A DNA stretch of 64,000 bases from Acanthopleura granulata (lineage: Eukaryota > Mollusca > Polyplacophora > Chitonida > Chitonidae): contig JABBOT010000027.1 in the NCBI GenBank assembly GCA_016165875.1, positions 1 to 64,000 of the forward strand, given 5' to 3'. The position numbers and the translations under genes were made by a program. Below are positions 13,301-25,048 of this stretch, piece after piece (the first letter of the stretch is position 1; every line of letters starts with the position of its first letter). Below the pieces are notes generated by a model that ran no database searches, was not told where the DNA came from, and was given only the letters and a program-made list of their open reading frames with translations.

Positions 13301-14145
13301 TATTGTCAATTGCATCTGAAGGCCCCTATGGCTGAAACATGTTATCCAGGTAGGTGACACAGATGAATGCTGATTTTTTCCGAAAACCTGACTTGATGCC
13401 AATATTATAGATACCAACAAAAACTAACATGTGAATTTTCTTGGATTTCCCGCAAAAGCTTTCCACAAGAGGAGACATTTGAATGTCTGACACATCTGCC
13501 TTGGTTGTCATATGGGAGACAAAGCTCAACTTGATATTTTTTTATTTAACTTTTTATGCCATATTTATTGATTATGTCATAATGTACATAAGATGACGTC
13601 ACAGCATGTGAGTTTTCATTGAGCTGTGAGGAGAATTAGCCAGCACCAAGCCAATTTTAATGATGGGCAAGTTGAAGTCTATCCAAGGGAATTAACTCTT
13701 CCCTTAAATGTGTATCGCATTGGTCACACAGATGAATGCAGATCTTTTTGACAAGACCTGCTATGAGGCCATCATGGTTTTTCTCCCATATTTTACATAC
13801 CAAGAGAAAGTAGCATGTGGTTTTTGAGGGACTTCTGATGAAAACTGAACAATAGAGAAGCAATTTTATTGTGCGCTACATCCTCTTTGCCTACAAGATG
13901 GGAGACATAGCTCTACATGATTTTTTTTTTGGCTTAACTACTTATGTGATATTGTTTTCTTCTCTCATCATCCAGATAACATGAGGTGACAGCATGGCAG
14001 TTTTCACTGAGCTGTGAGGAGAATTAGGAAGCATAGAACCAATTTTGATTGCGCGTTGTGGCCCCGATGCCAACAAAATGTTATCCAGGTAGGTGACATA
14101 GATGAATGGAGATTTTTTTCACGAAATCTGACTTGATGCCAACAT
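7320..14145 (+). repeat. R1 satellite array, older part
   Basis: About 18 diverged monomers, all in + orientation and all with the GGTAGGTGACATAGATGAAT or CACACAGATGAATG core. The subtype order follows the four-type cycle of the left block but with omissions and doublings; for example, two GCGCGTTTTGGCCCC-type monomers are adjacent at 9,240-9,930. Many 65-127 codon frames recur here because the DNA repeats. The array ends abruptly at about 14,145 inside a monomer. Confidence 0.88.
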
Positions 14146-14219
14146 GGAGCATACTGAAAGCGTTGTGTTTCTAGCTACATAAGAAAAATCTGTCACGGCT
14201 TTATAACACTACATAAACT
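14146..14219. other. Junction between R1 array and minisatellite
   Basis: A short unassigned stretch without coding signal, ending where degenerate minisatellite units begin. Confidence 0.5.
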
Positions 14220-16280
14220 GCAGTTACATGTATATGATAGATATATTACATGACCATAGTTGCCGCAGAGTGCAGCTGTGGGGCATGTCCGTATAATGAA
14301 TGGCTGTCGTGCAGTTATGGGGTATATGCATATTGTACATGACTGTAGCAGGCATTGAGTGCTGTTGTGGTGTGTATCGCAATATATATGTATATGGCAG
14401 TAGTAGACACAGTAAATTTGTGGGGTATAAACATAAAGTAGATGACTGCAAAGGATACAAAGCGTGGTATGGGTAGTATGCATATAGTACTTGGCTGTAG
14501 TCACACCGGGTACAGGTGAGGAGTATGTACTTATAGGTATAGTACATGGCTGTAGTCACACCGGGTACAGTTGAGGAGTATGTACTTATAGGTATAGTAC
14601 ATGGCTGTAGTCACACCGGCACAGTTGAGGAGTATGTACTTATAGGTATAGTACATGGCTGTAGTCACACCGGGTACAGTTGAGGAGTATGTACTTGTAT
14701 GCACAGTACATGGCTGTAGTCACACCGGCACAGTTGAGGAGTATGTACTTGTACACACAGTACATGGCTGTAGTCACACCGGGTACAGTTGAGGAGTATG
14801 TACTTGTATGCACAGTACATGGCTGTAGTCACACCGGGTACAGTTGAGGAGTATGTACTTATAGGTATAGTACATGGCTGTAGTCACACCGGCACAGTTG
14901 AGGAGTATGTACTTATACATACAGTACGTGACTGTAGTCACACTGGGTACAGTTGAGGAGTATGTACTTATAGGTATAGTACATGGCTGTAGTCACACCG
15001 GGTACAGTTGAGGAGTATGTACTTATAGGTATAGTACATGGCTGTAGTCACACCGGGTACAGTTGAGGAGCATGTACTTGTATACTCAGTAGGTGGCTGT
15101 AGTCACACCGGGTACAGTTGAGGAGTATGTACTTATAGGTATAGTACATGGCTGTAGTCACACCGGCACAGTTGAGGAGTATGTACTTATAGGTATAGTA
15201 CATGGCTGTAGTCACACTGGGTACAGTTGAGGAGTATGTACTTGTATGCACAGTACATGGCTGTAGTCACACCGGCACAGTTGAGGAGTATGTACTTGTA
15301 TGCACAGTACATGGCTGTAGTCACACCGGGTACAGTTGAGGAGTATGTACTTGTATGCACAGTACATGGCTGTAGTCACACCAGGTAGAGTTGAGGAGTA
15401 TGTACTTATAGGTATAGTACATGGCTGTAGTCACACCGGCACAGTTGAGGAGTATGTACTTATACACACAGTACATGGCTGTAGTCACACTGGGTACAGT
15501 TGAGGAGTATGTACTTATACATACAGTACGTGACTGTAGTCACACTGGGTACAGTTGAGGAGTATGTACTTATAGGTACAGTACGTGACTGTAGTCACAC
15601 TGGGTACAGTTGTGGAGCATGTACTTGTATACTCAGTAGGTGGCTGTAGTCACAGCAGATACAGTTGTGGGTTATGTACTTGTATGCACAGTACATTCCT
15701 GTAGTCACACCAGGTGGGGTTCTGGGGGTACGTACTTGTGCACACAGTATGTGGCTGTAGTCACACTGGGTACAGTTGTAGTTCATGTACTAGTACCCAC
15801 AGGAGATGACTAATCACACCGGGTACAGTTGTGGGGTATGTACTAGTACCCACAGTAGATGACTGTAGTCACACCGGGTACAGTTGATTGATATGTACTT
15901 GTACGCTCAGTATATGGCTGAAGCCACACTGGGTACAGTTCTGGGGTATGCACTTCTACGGAGAGTACATGGCTATAGTCACAGTATTTACAGTTGTGAG
16001 GTACTTTCTAGTACCCACAGTAGATTGTAGTCACACCGGGTAGAGTTGAGAGGTGTGTACTTGTACGCATAGTACATGGCTGTAGTCACACCGGGTACAG
16101 TTGAGGGGGGTATGTACTAATACCCACAGTACATGCTGTAGTCACACCGGGTACAGTTGTGGGGTATGTACTAATACCCACAGTACGTGACTGTAGTCAC
16201 ACCGGGTACAGTTGAGGGGTATGTACTTGTACACACAGTACATGGCTGTAGTCACACCGGGTACAGTTGTGCTGATACGT
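14220..16280 (+). repeat. 53/55-bp minisatellite
   Basis: Tandem units read GGCTGTAGTCACACCGGGTA followed by CAGTTGAGGAGTATGTACTT and a variable AT/GT-rich tail ending in AGTACAT. The period is 55 bp, or 53 bp in units lacking two bases (CCGGCACAG). About 33 units are clear from roughly 14,480. The stretch 14,220-14,480 holds more degenerate units, and the last thousand bases are again more diverged. The most uniform part is 14,520-15,500. No coding role is evident: the period is not a multiple of three. Confidence 0.92.
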
Positions 16281-18733
16281 GATTAGAAAGTCAAACTTTA
16301 TCAGGTAGCAAAATTTTAATTTTCGTACATTTATCCATTAATGCGCTTGTAGCTACACCATAAGTGTGTACTTATGAATTTGTGATACACAATTTATCAG
16401 GATTTTGATAATTCTGGAAACGCTATATGTTTTGCAGTTAACACAGAGCTCAAGGTTCTACACAGACAGTACATATGGAGCCATTTGCACATAGCAGTTT
16501 GCCGCTTTACAGGATTCCTGATGAGAACACTACAAAAGAGGGCAGGTCTGCTTTTTTAACAAAATGTCTCACACGTATGGTTGAATACATCTTATGTTTT
16601 TTAGACATTTTCCTTACATTTACAATGCAAAGTGTAATCAGTACAAATTACAACAAAATATGCAAAAATGAAGTGAGAAAAAGTGTGACAAAAATGAAAG
16701 GAAATCAACTGGATTTGAACCCTTGACCAGCAGGCATCATATATAAAGGGTATAGTACTGATGATCACCATAGAGTGTGGCCCATGTCAGACCTTGGCGA
16801 TATAAAGTGCGGGTGGCTAATGTGTCAGCTTGCTTGACACATGACGTGGATTCAGCCCGCTCCAATGTCCCATCTGATTTGCCTGGGTTCAGTTCAGTTT
16901 TGTGAGCAGATGAGGACAGAGTACGTGTAGATGGCAGGGAATATAAAGATATGAAGGTTTGATCTGAATAACTGATGGAATAAATGGTGTTAAGTGTTGC
17001 TCTCTTGAAAACGGTTGAGCAGTCCAAATCTACGGCATATGGTCTCCTAGTTTCCTTTCTGCGCAGCACCCTAAAGCCCATCTCTCCCTTATGGGTATGT
17101 AAGGTCTAGACCTGAAAAGAAACTGGAAACCACAACATTTGTTTAACAGCTGAATTTAGCCTAATAAGAGTTGCATTGATTGGGCTCCCTAATGACTCAA
17201 GGTACATGCGCGTGTAGAAATTTTGATGACATTGCGCCGTGGCTGTGGACTTGTGTCATAATGGTTGTAGGCTGGGGGTCTAGGGGAATTCTGTCGGGTT
17301 TGTTGAGAATTACCCATGGTGCATTACAAACAGGTGTGATCTACATGCAGGAATTCGAAATTGTGCTCAAGGTTGCGTTGACAGCATTGCAGTGGAAGGA
17401 GGGTTGTTGATTTCTCGGGCTGAGCGACAATCGCCCGGCGCAATTGACACAACCCATGCCTGATCTATCTTTCACTCTACTCTCCTGGTCTCACGTGTCG
17501 AAATGACTGATTGCTTTTAGCTCCAAGTGACAAACTTTGCTCAGCAGTGAAGTTACAAATGCTCAATATAAAAGTGCAGAAAAAGACACGCTTTATTCAC
17601 TGTTTAACAGAAATTACATGTATATGTATACACTTGCTGCACAGTGACGATATTTCGCCGATGAGTCTCGGCTACACAACAGTAGATTTGCAGGGTTTTG
17701 CACTACGAGGTTTCCAGGTTTACAATTGTAACAGTTTTCATTCACGTGACCTGTATACATGGGGGAAACTGCGCCTCTGATGACAATTTGCAGCGGTCAC
17801 TACACATTACAATTTGACAATTCCTGAAGAACAGTAGTTCCAGTATTTATTACGACAACTCAGATCTTCAGCACACATACAGTACCTATATAGCCCTTAC
17901 CGCTGAGCCATTTTGAGTTTTACAGCTGTGAGAGTTTTCTGTGAGGTGACCTCCAAATTTGCGACTTTTTGAAATTCAGTCGTAATTTACGACAAAACTG
18001 TGTAAGTTAGATTAAAAATAAAAACAGATTCGTAATCAGGAGGTCAAGTTCCACCAAGTAGGATATCTATAGTGTTGAATTTCAAAAGTTTGTGGTCACC
18101 AGCATGGAAATTCGTTTATTTCTACAATTTGTAAGATATCAACCCTGTTTTTGTGACTTTTTGGTTTGCGTTAGCATGGCATATCCGTCATTACCTTTTC
18201 AATTGAATTAAAACAATGGTCACCAAAACCGCTTACAACCAAAATTTGAGATTGAAGATTTTCTTTGGATGTCTACTTTGCAGCAAAAGTAGGCCTCCGA
18301 GACAGTTTGAAACTCTGCAGAAAACTCATATTCTCGTAGACATAAAATTCCCAACTGTGTGGTGGTTATGGTTTTCACAGTTACAAAAATAGTGTTCCAG
18401 AGAAAAATAATAATAATAAGAATAATAATCTGTATGATAACAATAGGCTTTCTAGGCTATCAGCTTGGAAACCTAATAAATTGTGTTCACCTAATGCTGC
18501 AAATTAAGACAATAAATGATCACTATTTACTTCTTCGTGAAATGCTAAAAAGTGCAAAAGTTTGAACTGATCTAATAATGTACTAGCTTGAGTCTGCTTC
18601 CACAAAGTTGAAGCTGTCTAGCTGTCATAGGAATGTGTTCATAAAAACGTTAATGCATTTGTGCTTGATCTTAGTATATGCCTATGTTGGGTACACTTTT
18701 AATTTTGTGGCCCTGTCTGAATGTCGTCTACAG
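16281..18733. other. Non-coding stretch, tRNA-like fragments
   Basis: No convincing exon was found. Two tRNA-like pieces occur. GGGTTCAAATCC (a B-box match) is on the minus strand near 16,710. A stretch at 16,800-16,860 has GGTGGCTAATGTG followed by GTGGATTCAGCCC. The upstream SET-gene exons expected here were not identified. Confidence 0.45.
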
Positions 18734-18924
18734 TGTTGATGCTACACCAGATTGCTATAACATGGATTTAGCCAGAATGGTGAACCATAGTGGAGACTCC
18801 CCGAATGGCACCATGCAAATCCTTGAGCACAATGGTAGACCCCTGCCTCTTCTCCAGAAGGCTCATTTCAAAAGGCGAAGAATTGAGATATGATTATGGT
18901 ATTGATGATGTTCCCTGAAGAGTG
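18734..18924 (+). pseudogene. SET-domain exon, KMT5A-like lysine methyltransferase, disrupted as given
   Basis: SET proteins transfer methyl groups from S-adenosylmethionine to lysines, mostly on histones. The exon follows a pyrimidine-rich acceptor (TCGTCTACAG) and ends before GTATGT. It contains the two C-terminal SET signatures: an R-x-V-N-H-S block (MVNHS, 18,777-18,791) and GEELRYDYG (18,874-18,900). These form the substrate and cofactor knot and carry the active-site tyrosine. The blocks are in different frames; a run of four C at 18,840-18,843 is the likely site of a one-base insertion. After YDYG the frame reads IDDVP and then TGA at 18,916-18,918, where related proteins commonly have Trp (VPWR). 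Beyond that stop, the phase joins correctly to the next exon. It could be a pseudogene, an allele, or sequence error. The SET N-terminal half was not found. Confidence 0.62.
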
Positions 18925-20428
18925 GTATGTATAGAGGCCTTCCACTCACCAGAGGTTGTACTTCATTTATGTAAAATGTCAGCTGGATAATTGCACTTCT
19001 AGATACACAAAAAACAAAGTAATGGAATGTAGTATTGTAATTTTGTGTACATGTACTGACTTGTGTACCCAATGAACACTGATCTGAAAATTGACATTTT
19101 GGCAATAATGTATGGCCAAGTGTCTTGGAATAGTTGTCAGGTGGTCTGTAATAAAGATTTTTAAATATAGACCAACATGCACATGTTATATTTTGTGAGG
19201 TGAATGGATCGCAGGAGACATCTCCACACTACATCCTTCTGCCATATCCACTATAAATTATGAAATGATCAAGGTATTAGACTTTTAAATTACGAAAGGA
19301 AAGCGCTATCATGTTAAGCCAAATGAAGAGTTAAGTGTTTCTTTACTTTCTGTTTGAGGAAACTAACAAAGCGAATAAAGAGAAAACGTAAGTGTACATT
19401 ATGTCTTGTTTATGTAGACCTCTTGCCTTCCACCATTGTGTCACGTAGGTGCCAAGATGTTAAAAGTTGGCATTTGCTTGAGCTTTGACTGGTTCCTTCC
19501 ATCACAACATGTATAGGTCACTGGTCTTAAGTACAGTGTAAAGCAACAAACAAATAAATCAGTATAGGTTTGAAAGTATATGACTTGCTAGTTGCTAAAT
19601 GCCAATGGTGTACTGCTGATAGTGGGTTGCTCTGCTCATTGAACTGGTCACAATAATAGAAGTAAAAAATTCTGGAGTTACTGCCTCGGTGGCTTGATGG
19701 TTAGTGCGTTTGCCTTGGGATCTGGAGATCCGGGATCAATATGGGGTCAGGTCATACCAAAGACTTAAGAAATGCTTGTTGCTGCCTCGCTTTGCTCTCC
19801 GCATTGAGAGGTTATTTGAGGGAAGCAAGACTAGTATAATGTAACTGGGTGGGGTGTTTTGTCTGGTGTCTTCAGCATGATGTTCCAGTGGCGCTGCACT
19901 TTGGTGGCATGGATTAATCCTGCCGCAGGAAAACACAGCATATATGTACATTCTAATGACTCTTCATCGGTGTTTGTCTGAAAAATTGTTAATTATGAAG
20001 TTAAACCGAAACATACATACATATACTATGAGAGGTCATGTAATCTTACAGGTATATAAATCAGGAAAATAATTTGAAGTGGCTTTTTGGCAGAGAGATT
20101 GATCAGACCTCTGTAGATTTTGGGCCTGTTATAACATGAAATGTCATGCCATGCACACATACACCACATGCGTGGACGTAAACCTGGTGAGGGATTTGTA
20201 TTGTTTACCAACCACTTATTTTCTAGATGCGCTGGTTTACGCCTACGGTACTACTTACTTAAATAATCACTCATATATGCTCATATGTAGGCTATGTGAC
20301 CAACTCTGAAATGCGTGAACAAGTTGAGGTAATCCGGTACCTGATGTAATTGCAAATGTACATGCACAAGGTACAGTTATACAGTGGTGGCTGAAAAATA
20401 ATGATATGCTTTGTCTTTTGTTTACCAG
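18925..20428 (+). other. Presumed intron with a SINE
   Basis: Lies between the SET exon and the next exon. AT-rich, with no other coding signal, and carries the tRNA-derived element at 19,680-19,945. Confidence 0.4.
19680..19945 (+). mobile_element. tRNA-derived SINE (second family)
   Basis: The head has an A-box-like TGGCTTGATGG, followed 40 bases on by a degenerate B-box-like GGGATCAATAT. The body continues through AATGTAACTGGGTGGGG and a GATGTTCCAGTGGCGC block to a TGTACATTC tail. It differs in sequence from the seven-copy SINE family elsewhere in the window. Confidence 0.5.
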
Positions 20429-20465
20429 AGACGTACAAGATCTGACTTTCTGTGGATTTTTGAAG
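20429..20465 (+). CDS. 37-nt exon of the SET-domain gene
   Basis: A short exon between a good acceptor (CTTTTGTTTACCAG) and donor (GAAG then GTGAGA). Read in phase 0 from the SET exon it gives RRTRSDFLWIFE and leaves one base. The next exon at 23,487 completes that codon as Asp. The length (12 codons plus one base) is what links a phase-0 exit to a phase-1 entry. No domain is recognisable; it belongs to the tail after the SET domain. Confidence 0.55.
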
Positions 20466-23400
20466 GTGAGATGTGTGTAGTATTTAATTTAAGTACTGGT
20501 TATCATACATTTGGGAGTCTACCCCTGTCTCTGGTTGTAGTGTTTATGGATATGTTAATAGAGAGACTAATACTTTTTTTCATTAATTACAAGATACCCA
20601 AGGTCCATGTTTATATCAATCTGTTCAAGTTTTGTTGATAATTAGGATCCAGTTGCATAGTCCAAAAATAAATCTTTTTACTCTTTATCTTATACTGTTG
20701 TCTTAAGAAAATTATAAGATATACAGTACCTAATATAACCAGGCGTTCACATTTCTTGTCAGGACATCACATACATGTACCAACATGTAGGCCCACAGTT
20801 AGAAAATTCTCCTGTGCAGATACTGTCATGCATTGTAGTTTTACAGTTGTGTGTTTTAGCTGTTGCAGTAATGGGCCAATAAGTGTTGGATCCAGAAATT
20901 TTTCTAGGGCCCTTATTTGATGTTTTGGGGAAAATTTCCATCCATAGCAGCTGTTTCTGGGCATATTATAAAAAGTATATGTCACTGATATCTGGCAGGG
21001 GGTTACTCATACAAGCCATGAATTGGAGCAGTAGAAATCTTTATGCTATTCAATTTTGTAACTAGGTATTCCCCCAGCCGCCTGATTTCCTAGATGCTCG
21101 GCAGTAGTTTTCAGATTTTTCTGGATGCATGCTATAAAATACATACATGTATATCATTGACATCTTAGATCTACTGGTGGATCAATAGTGTATATATTAT
21201 TTACCTGATACAAAAAAAAAAGACAAGAAAAGAATGTAATTCGATATCCCTTCCACAATGAAAAATGCAAGAATACCATTTTTTAAACTACAAATACAAG
21301 ATCTTTCAAGAGACTTCCAGTAACCCATTTAGTCGAAATTGAAGAACCCTTGATTATAACACTGAAGATGCGGAGTTTCTTAACATATATTTACAATGTG
21401 ACCCTAAGTTTTCATCCAATTGGGCAGGCATGACATCATCGGCCAGTGATATCCCAACAGTTTTACCTACTGCAAAACCGCTGTACTCAAAGCTGTATCA
21501 ACTTACTGGTGTTAATGTTATGACTCTCGTGCTATGCTAGGTCTTCCAGGTTTTGAAAAACTTGTCAGTGACCCAAATAAATACAACTTTGTAATTTTTA
21601 GGAATGTTGTCAATGAAAGCTGTCAATTAAATGGCATTATGCAATCATCAACTTGTTGCTCCAACGTGATTTCGTTAAGGTCTGTGCTGTGTTGAATCAG
21701 GTCAGTTTCGCTAGAGTGCATTTCAGCCTGCACAGTCTGCTGTAATCTGTGAATTTCAATATTGACGACAACTTATAGTTGTATACAGGAAAAGTGCTCC
21801 ATGTTAAAAAAAGGTAATAAACAGCCCTATAGGTAGTGGGCAGCTAAAACTCTCACCCACTACTAGGCTTTAAGAGTGCAATGTTGGCGGCATCAAGTGG
21901 ACTAACTAGTAGATTTCATCAGCGATGCTGGCCTGGCCTTGAAGGCCATGGTATTCCCAAAGATGTATATGGCATGTATATTTTGCATATACAGGGGCTT
22001 CCTGATTCGATGTGCTTTGTGATGGTGGGAGTTTGTGGTGCTAGGGGCCTGTGTGACAGTATTGGTGGTAGGGACATGTTAGCAATTCCGTACACCCTCC
22101 TGTGCTCAGATTTTCCCATCGCCTTTACGAAAACAAACACATTGGCACAGCGCATATGTACAAGCAATCTGTCAGATCGGTTCACACGCTCTCTCTGTAA
22201 ACACCCTAGCCTCTTGCTGATGAAGCCATGAGTTAATGTGTAAATCAACTTTTGCAGATTGCTCAGGTGTGTGTTAAAGTACCAATTTAATAATAAAACT
22301 TGATTTTTTCCAATTTTTCCCCATTTGATTTTGTGGAAGAGTCCGTCTTACAGATACCACCAGACTGTGTATCCATCCCTGCCAATGTACCTAATTTTCT
22401 TACAAGGCAAATTTTCAGTTGGAAAAGATATTAATTGCTTCTGTTTATGATTTTATAGGCTTACGTTTTGGCTTTAAAATTTTCTCAAAATTATGTCTCT
22501 GTCTATATCCATGTGCGAACAGTTTGAAGGATTCATGAAACGTAAAAACTATTACATGGTATTTGTGCACATTCACTGTTTAAGGTAATAAAACGTAAAT
22601 GGAAAATATAAGTTGAAAACTGTTATTAACAGCAAGTAAGCAGCTCTATAAGTTGATTGTTCTGTTGGTTGGTGTGTCAAATTTTGGACATCCTACCAGT
22701 ATCTTTTAACATTATCCTCCTAAAGATATCTTTTAACTACACGGGTTTAGTGTCAATTTCTTGTAGAGTGCCACATGCACATAGTGGACAGAATTATATC
22801 CGTGGTGAAATTTCATCCGAGTGGTGCATTCATTGTTGAATGGTTTCTAACGTGCATTTCATGAGATTGAGATGGAGAAGTGGTTTTATGAAATTTCAGT
22901 GGGAAGTAATGAAAAGGTGATTATTTTGGACATTTCAAAACATCATCAGACAAACTGATTGCCTGTTTAGTATTGACACACCTCTTGAGGGAAAGCTAAT
23001 TAAGGTGTTGCCATGGCAGATTGTGGTAGAAATGACTTTCTTGAATTTTGTTTGAAGGGTGTACTGGCAAATACAATTGAGATTGATCCCCCTTGCATTT
23101 CTCTTATATACATATACATTCACGGTGTCTGTATATAAATGATGTCAAGCCACTGTGGTTTTAACATTTTTAGCATGGACTGTTAATGCATTTAAAATGG
23201 ACATGTAAGTGAAAAATGATGCTAACTCACATACTGGAGACGGCCCAGTAATTATGCTGAACAGCATGTTAAATAGAGTCTTAAATTACATACTGAGTGC
23301 AACAAATATTTATATTTCATGAATCCGTCAAGAAATGAGATAAATGTGCTGAGAATATGTAAGTCAAGTAAAGAAACAAAACCCCCATTTTATGTGCCCA

Positions 23401-23486
23401 CTCAGACGTTGTGTGGTGCTGGCATGACTGGTACTTAGTTTGTTGTAAATGCTGGTGAGTAATATTAATTTGCACTTATTTATTAG
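20466..23486 (+). other. Presumed intron
   Basis: AT-rich, no exon with splice sites recognised. A 116-codon + frame at 21,881 overlaps a 109-codon - frame. Neither has a recognisable motif or splice context, so I regard both as chance. Confidence 0.4.
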
Positions 23487-23591
23487 ATGGGACAGAGCAA
23501 GAGCATGAAGACCTGGGTGTCCCAGAAAACCCGGAACCAACTAAGTGTATACAAGAGGCAGTCAGCGAGGGAAACAGTTGCCCAGATGAAA
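23487..23591 (+). CDS. Acidic tail exon 1 of the SET-domain gene (class 1-1)
   Basis: Acceptor TTATTTATTAG, donor GATGAAA then GTGAGA. The frame gives an acidic segment beginning GTEQEHEDLGVPENPEP and ending near NSCPDE. It enters with two bases completing a codon and leaves with one base, so it is a symmetric class 1-1 exon of 105 nt. The segment EDLGVPENP has a counterpart at DNA level in the exon at 24,329. No known domain is recognised; composition suggests a disordered tail. Confidence 0.55.
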
Positions 23592-24111
23592 GTGAGAGAA
23601 TCTTAATCTTCAGAATACAACTGGTCAACATCACTGAGAATTTCAGTATATTTCTACTAATTCCCCAAATTTTGTGTATAATTCATCGTCTTACATGTAT
23701 ATGTTCTTGTAGATTCTTTGTTGCTGTTAGGTGCATAGCTTAGTTCAGCTTCAGCAAGTGTGGTAGGATTAAGTCAAATCTGATAAAGTTGAATTCCATG
23801 TACACACAAAATTATGTCTTTCTTTAGATGTTATATATAATTCTTTTAAAACCTGCCAGGAAAAGTGTATACATGTATAGCTGCAATATTTTTATCACAA
23901 AGTTTACAACACGACAAAAACAGAACAGTTTTAAGGGTTATAAGGCTGGGTGAAATACATTTGGGAAGACCCCCTCCCCAACACACCTCTTCTTTATTTG
24001 ATTCTTTGGTGTTACATTTACTGTTGTTGTAAATGACAGTCCATTTCCAAGTAGTTTGCTTGTGGAATTCATATTCCATTGCATAAATTTGACATATCTA
24101 ACTGAAAACCA

Positions 24112-24200
24112 TGGCCGCAGATAGTTAATGTGCTTGCCTGTTAAGCACATGACTCATAAGGTAAGGCGAAAATTCCCGCTTGGGACAGCTAGGGAATTTA
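24112..24200 (+). mobile_element. tRNA-like SINE fragment
   Basis: GATAGTTAATGTGCTTGCC followed by TTAAGCACATGACTCATAAG resembles a tRNA acceptor/D-arm and anticodon region. Its B box is degenerate. A second such piece, with GTGGGTTCGACATAAGG, lies near 24,560-24,640. Both are within presumed introns. Confidence 0.35.
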
Positions 24201-24328
24201 AAAGCCTTGTATACGCAGTCTAGTACATGATGTGATGTAAAGAGAATGGCTTAGATGTCGTTATACAGGAGTGACTAGAGTTCATTCTAAATACATGCAA
24301 TTAATTTTGTTTTGTGCTTTAGTTTTAG

Positions 24329-24445
24329 ATCCCACTGAGCATCAAGATATACATGAAGGGCTTGATGACTGGGTGTGCCAGAAAACCCTGACCACGTTGA
24401 TTGTAGACAGACTGTTAGCAAGAATGCAGTTTTTGAACGCACAAG
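24329..24445 (+). CDS. Tail exon 2 of the SET-domain gene (class 1-1)
   Basis: Acceptor GTGCTTTAGTTTTAG, donor CACAAG then GTATAT. The open frame starts PTEHQDIHEGLDDWVCQK and continues through LIVDRLLARMQFLNAQ. Entry and exit phases match the exon at 23,487 exactly. The nucleotide run GACTGGGTGTGCCAGAAAAC closely matches GACCTGGGTGTCCCAGAAAA there, apart from a one-base indel that changes the frame through the shared block. This looks like exon duplication followed by divergence. Confidence 0.52.
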
Positions 24446-24959
24446 GTATATATGGATGCTTATGTGTAGTCTCTAAGAGTAACTGTATAAAAGCCATATC
24501 CATATCATAATCATCCACAAGAAGAATATCTATCATAAATTTCTGTATATGTAGTGGATGGGATAGATGCTGGGGCTGACAGGCTAGCCTTTCAGTTGCT
24601 AGCTTGGATACACAAGGTGTGGGTTCGACATAAGGCACAAACAGGAAATTTGTACATACTTACAAATACCTGCTTAATTCTCTCACTGTTAAGCTCTCAG
24701 TAGCTGTGTGCCAGGAAAGGAAGGTGCGTTTAAGTAACATGCCAAGGTTAAAGGGTTAACTTGCGCACTCCAGTTTCTTTAAACTGACAACGCCATTGTG
24801 TAAGTGAAAAATTGCTGACAATGGCATTTAAATTGCACAATATTAAAACAAATAAATGAATGTACTTACATGTGATCATTTTTTTGCTTCTTTTGTTGCA
24901 AAATTTTTAACTGAGCAATTTTTTTCAAGTTTGATTTGCCAGTTTCAAATTTTCTCTAG

Positions 24960-25048
24960 GAATATCGCTACTCATTGATTGTGAGGACAGCTACAGCATT
25001 GAAGATGATGATGATAATTACACTGTGGGGAAATCAAGTTCTGGATGA
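24960..25048 (+). CDS. Last coding exon of the SET-domain gene
   Basis: Pyrimidine-rich acceptor (TTTTCTCTAG). The first two bases complete a Gly codon with the single base left by the previous exon. The frame then reads ISLLIDCEDSYSIEDDDDNY and ends TVGKSSSG before TGA at 25,046-25,048. The strongly acidic C-terminus fits the preceding exons. No DNA motif or domain is seen beyond acidity. Confidence 0.58.

Noticed and set aside
14193..15786. Tyrosine/cysteine-rich minus-strand frames in the minisatellite.
   Set aside because: They are translations of the 53/55-bp unit. The frame changes with every unit because the period is not divisible by three.
14480..16275. CRISPR-like array.
   Set aside because: Units are contiguous tandem repeats without unique spacers, in a eukaryotic setting. 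The same applies to the 34-bp array at 27,120-27,979.
16706..16860. An intact tRNA gene.
   Set aside because: Only a B-box match and loose A-box words are present. No four-arm cloverleaf can be drawn, so this is a SINE or tRNA relic. The same holds near 24,560, 51,240, 53,500 and 62,410.
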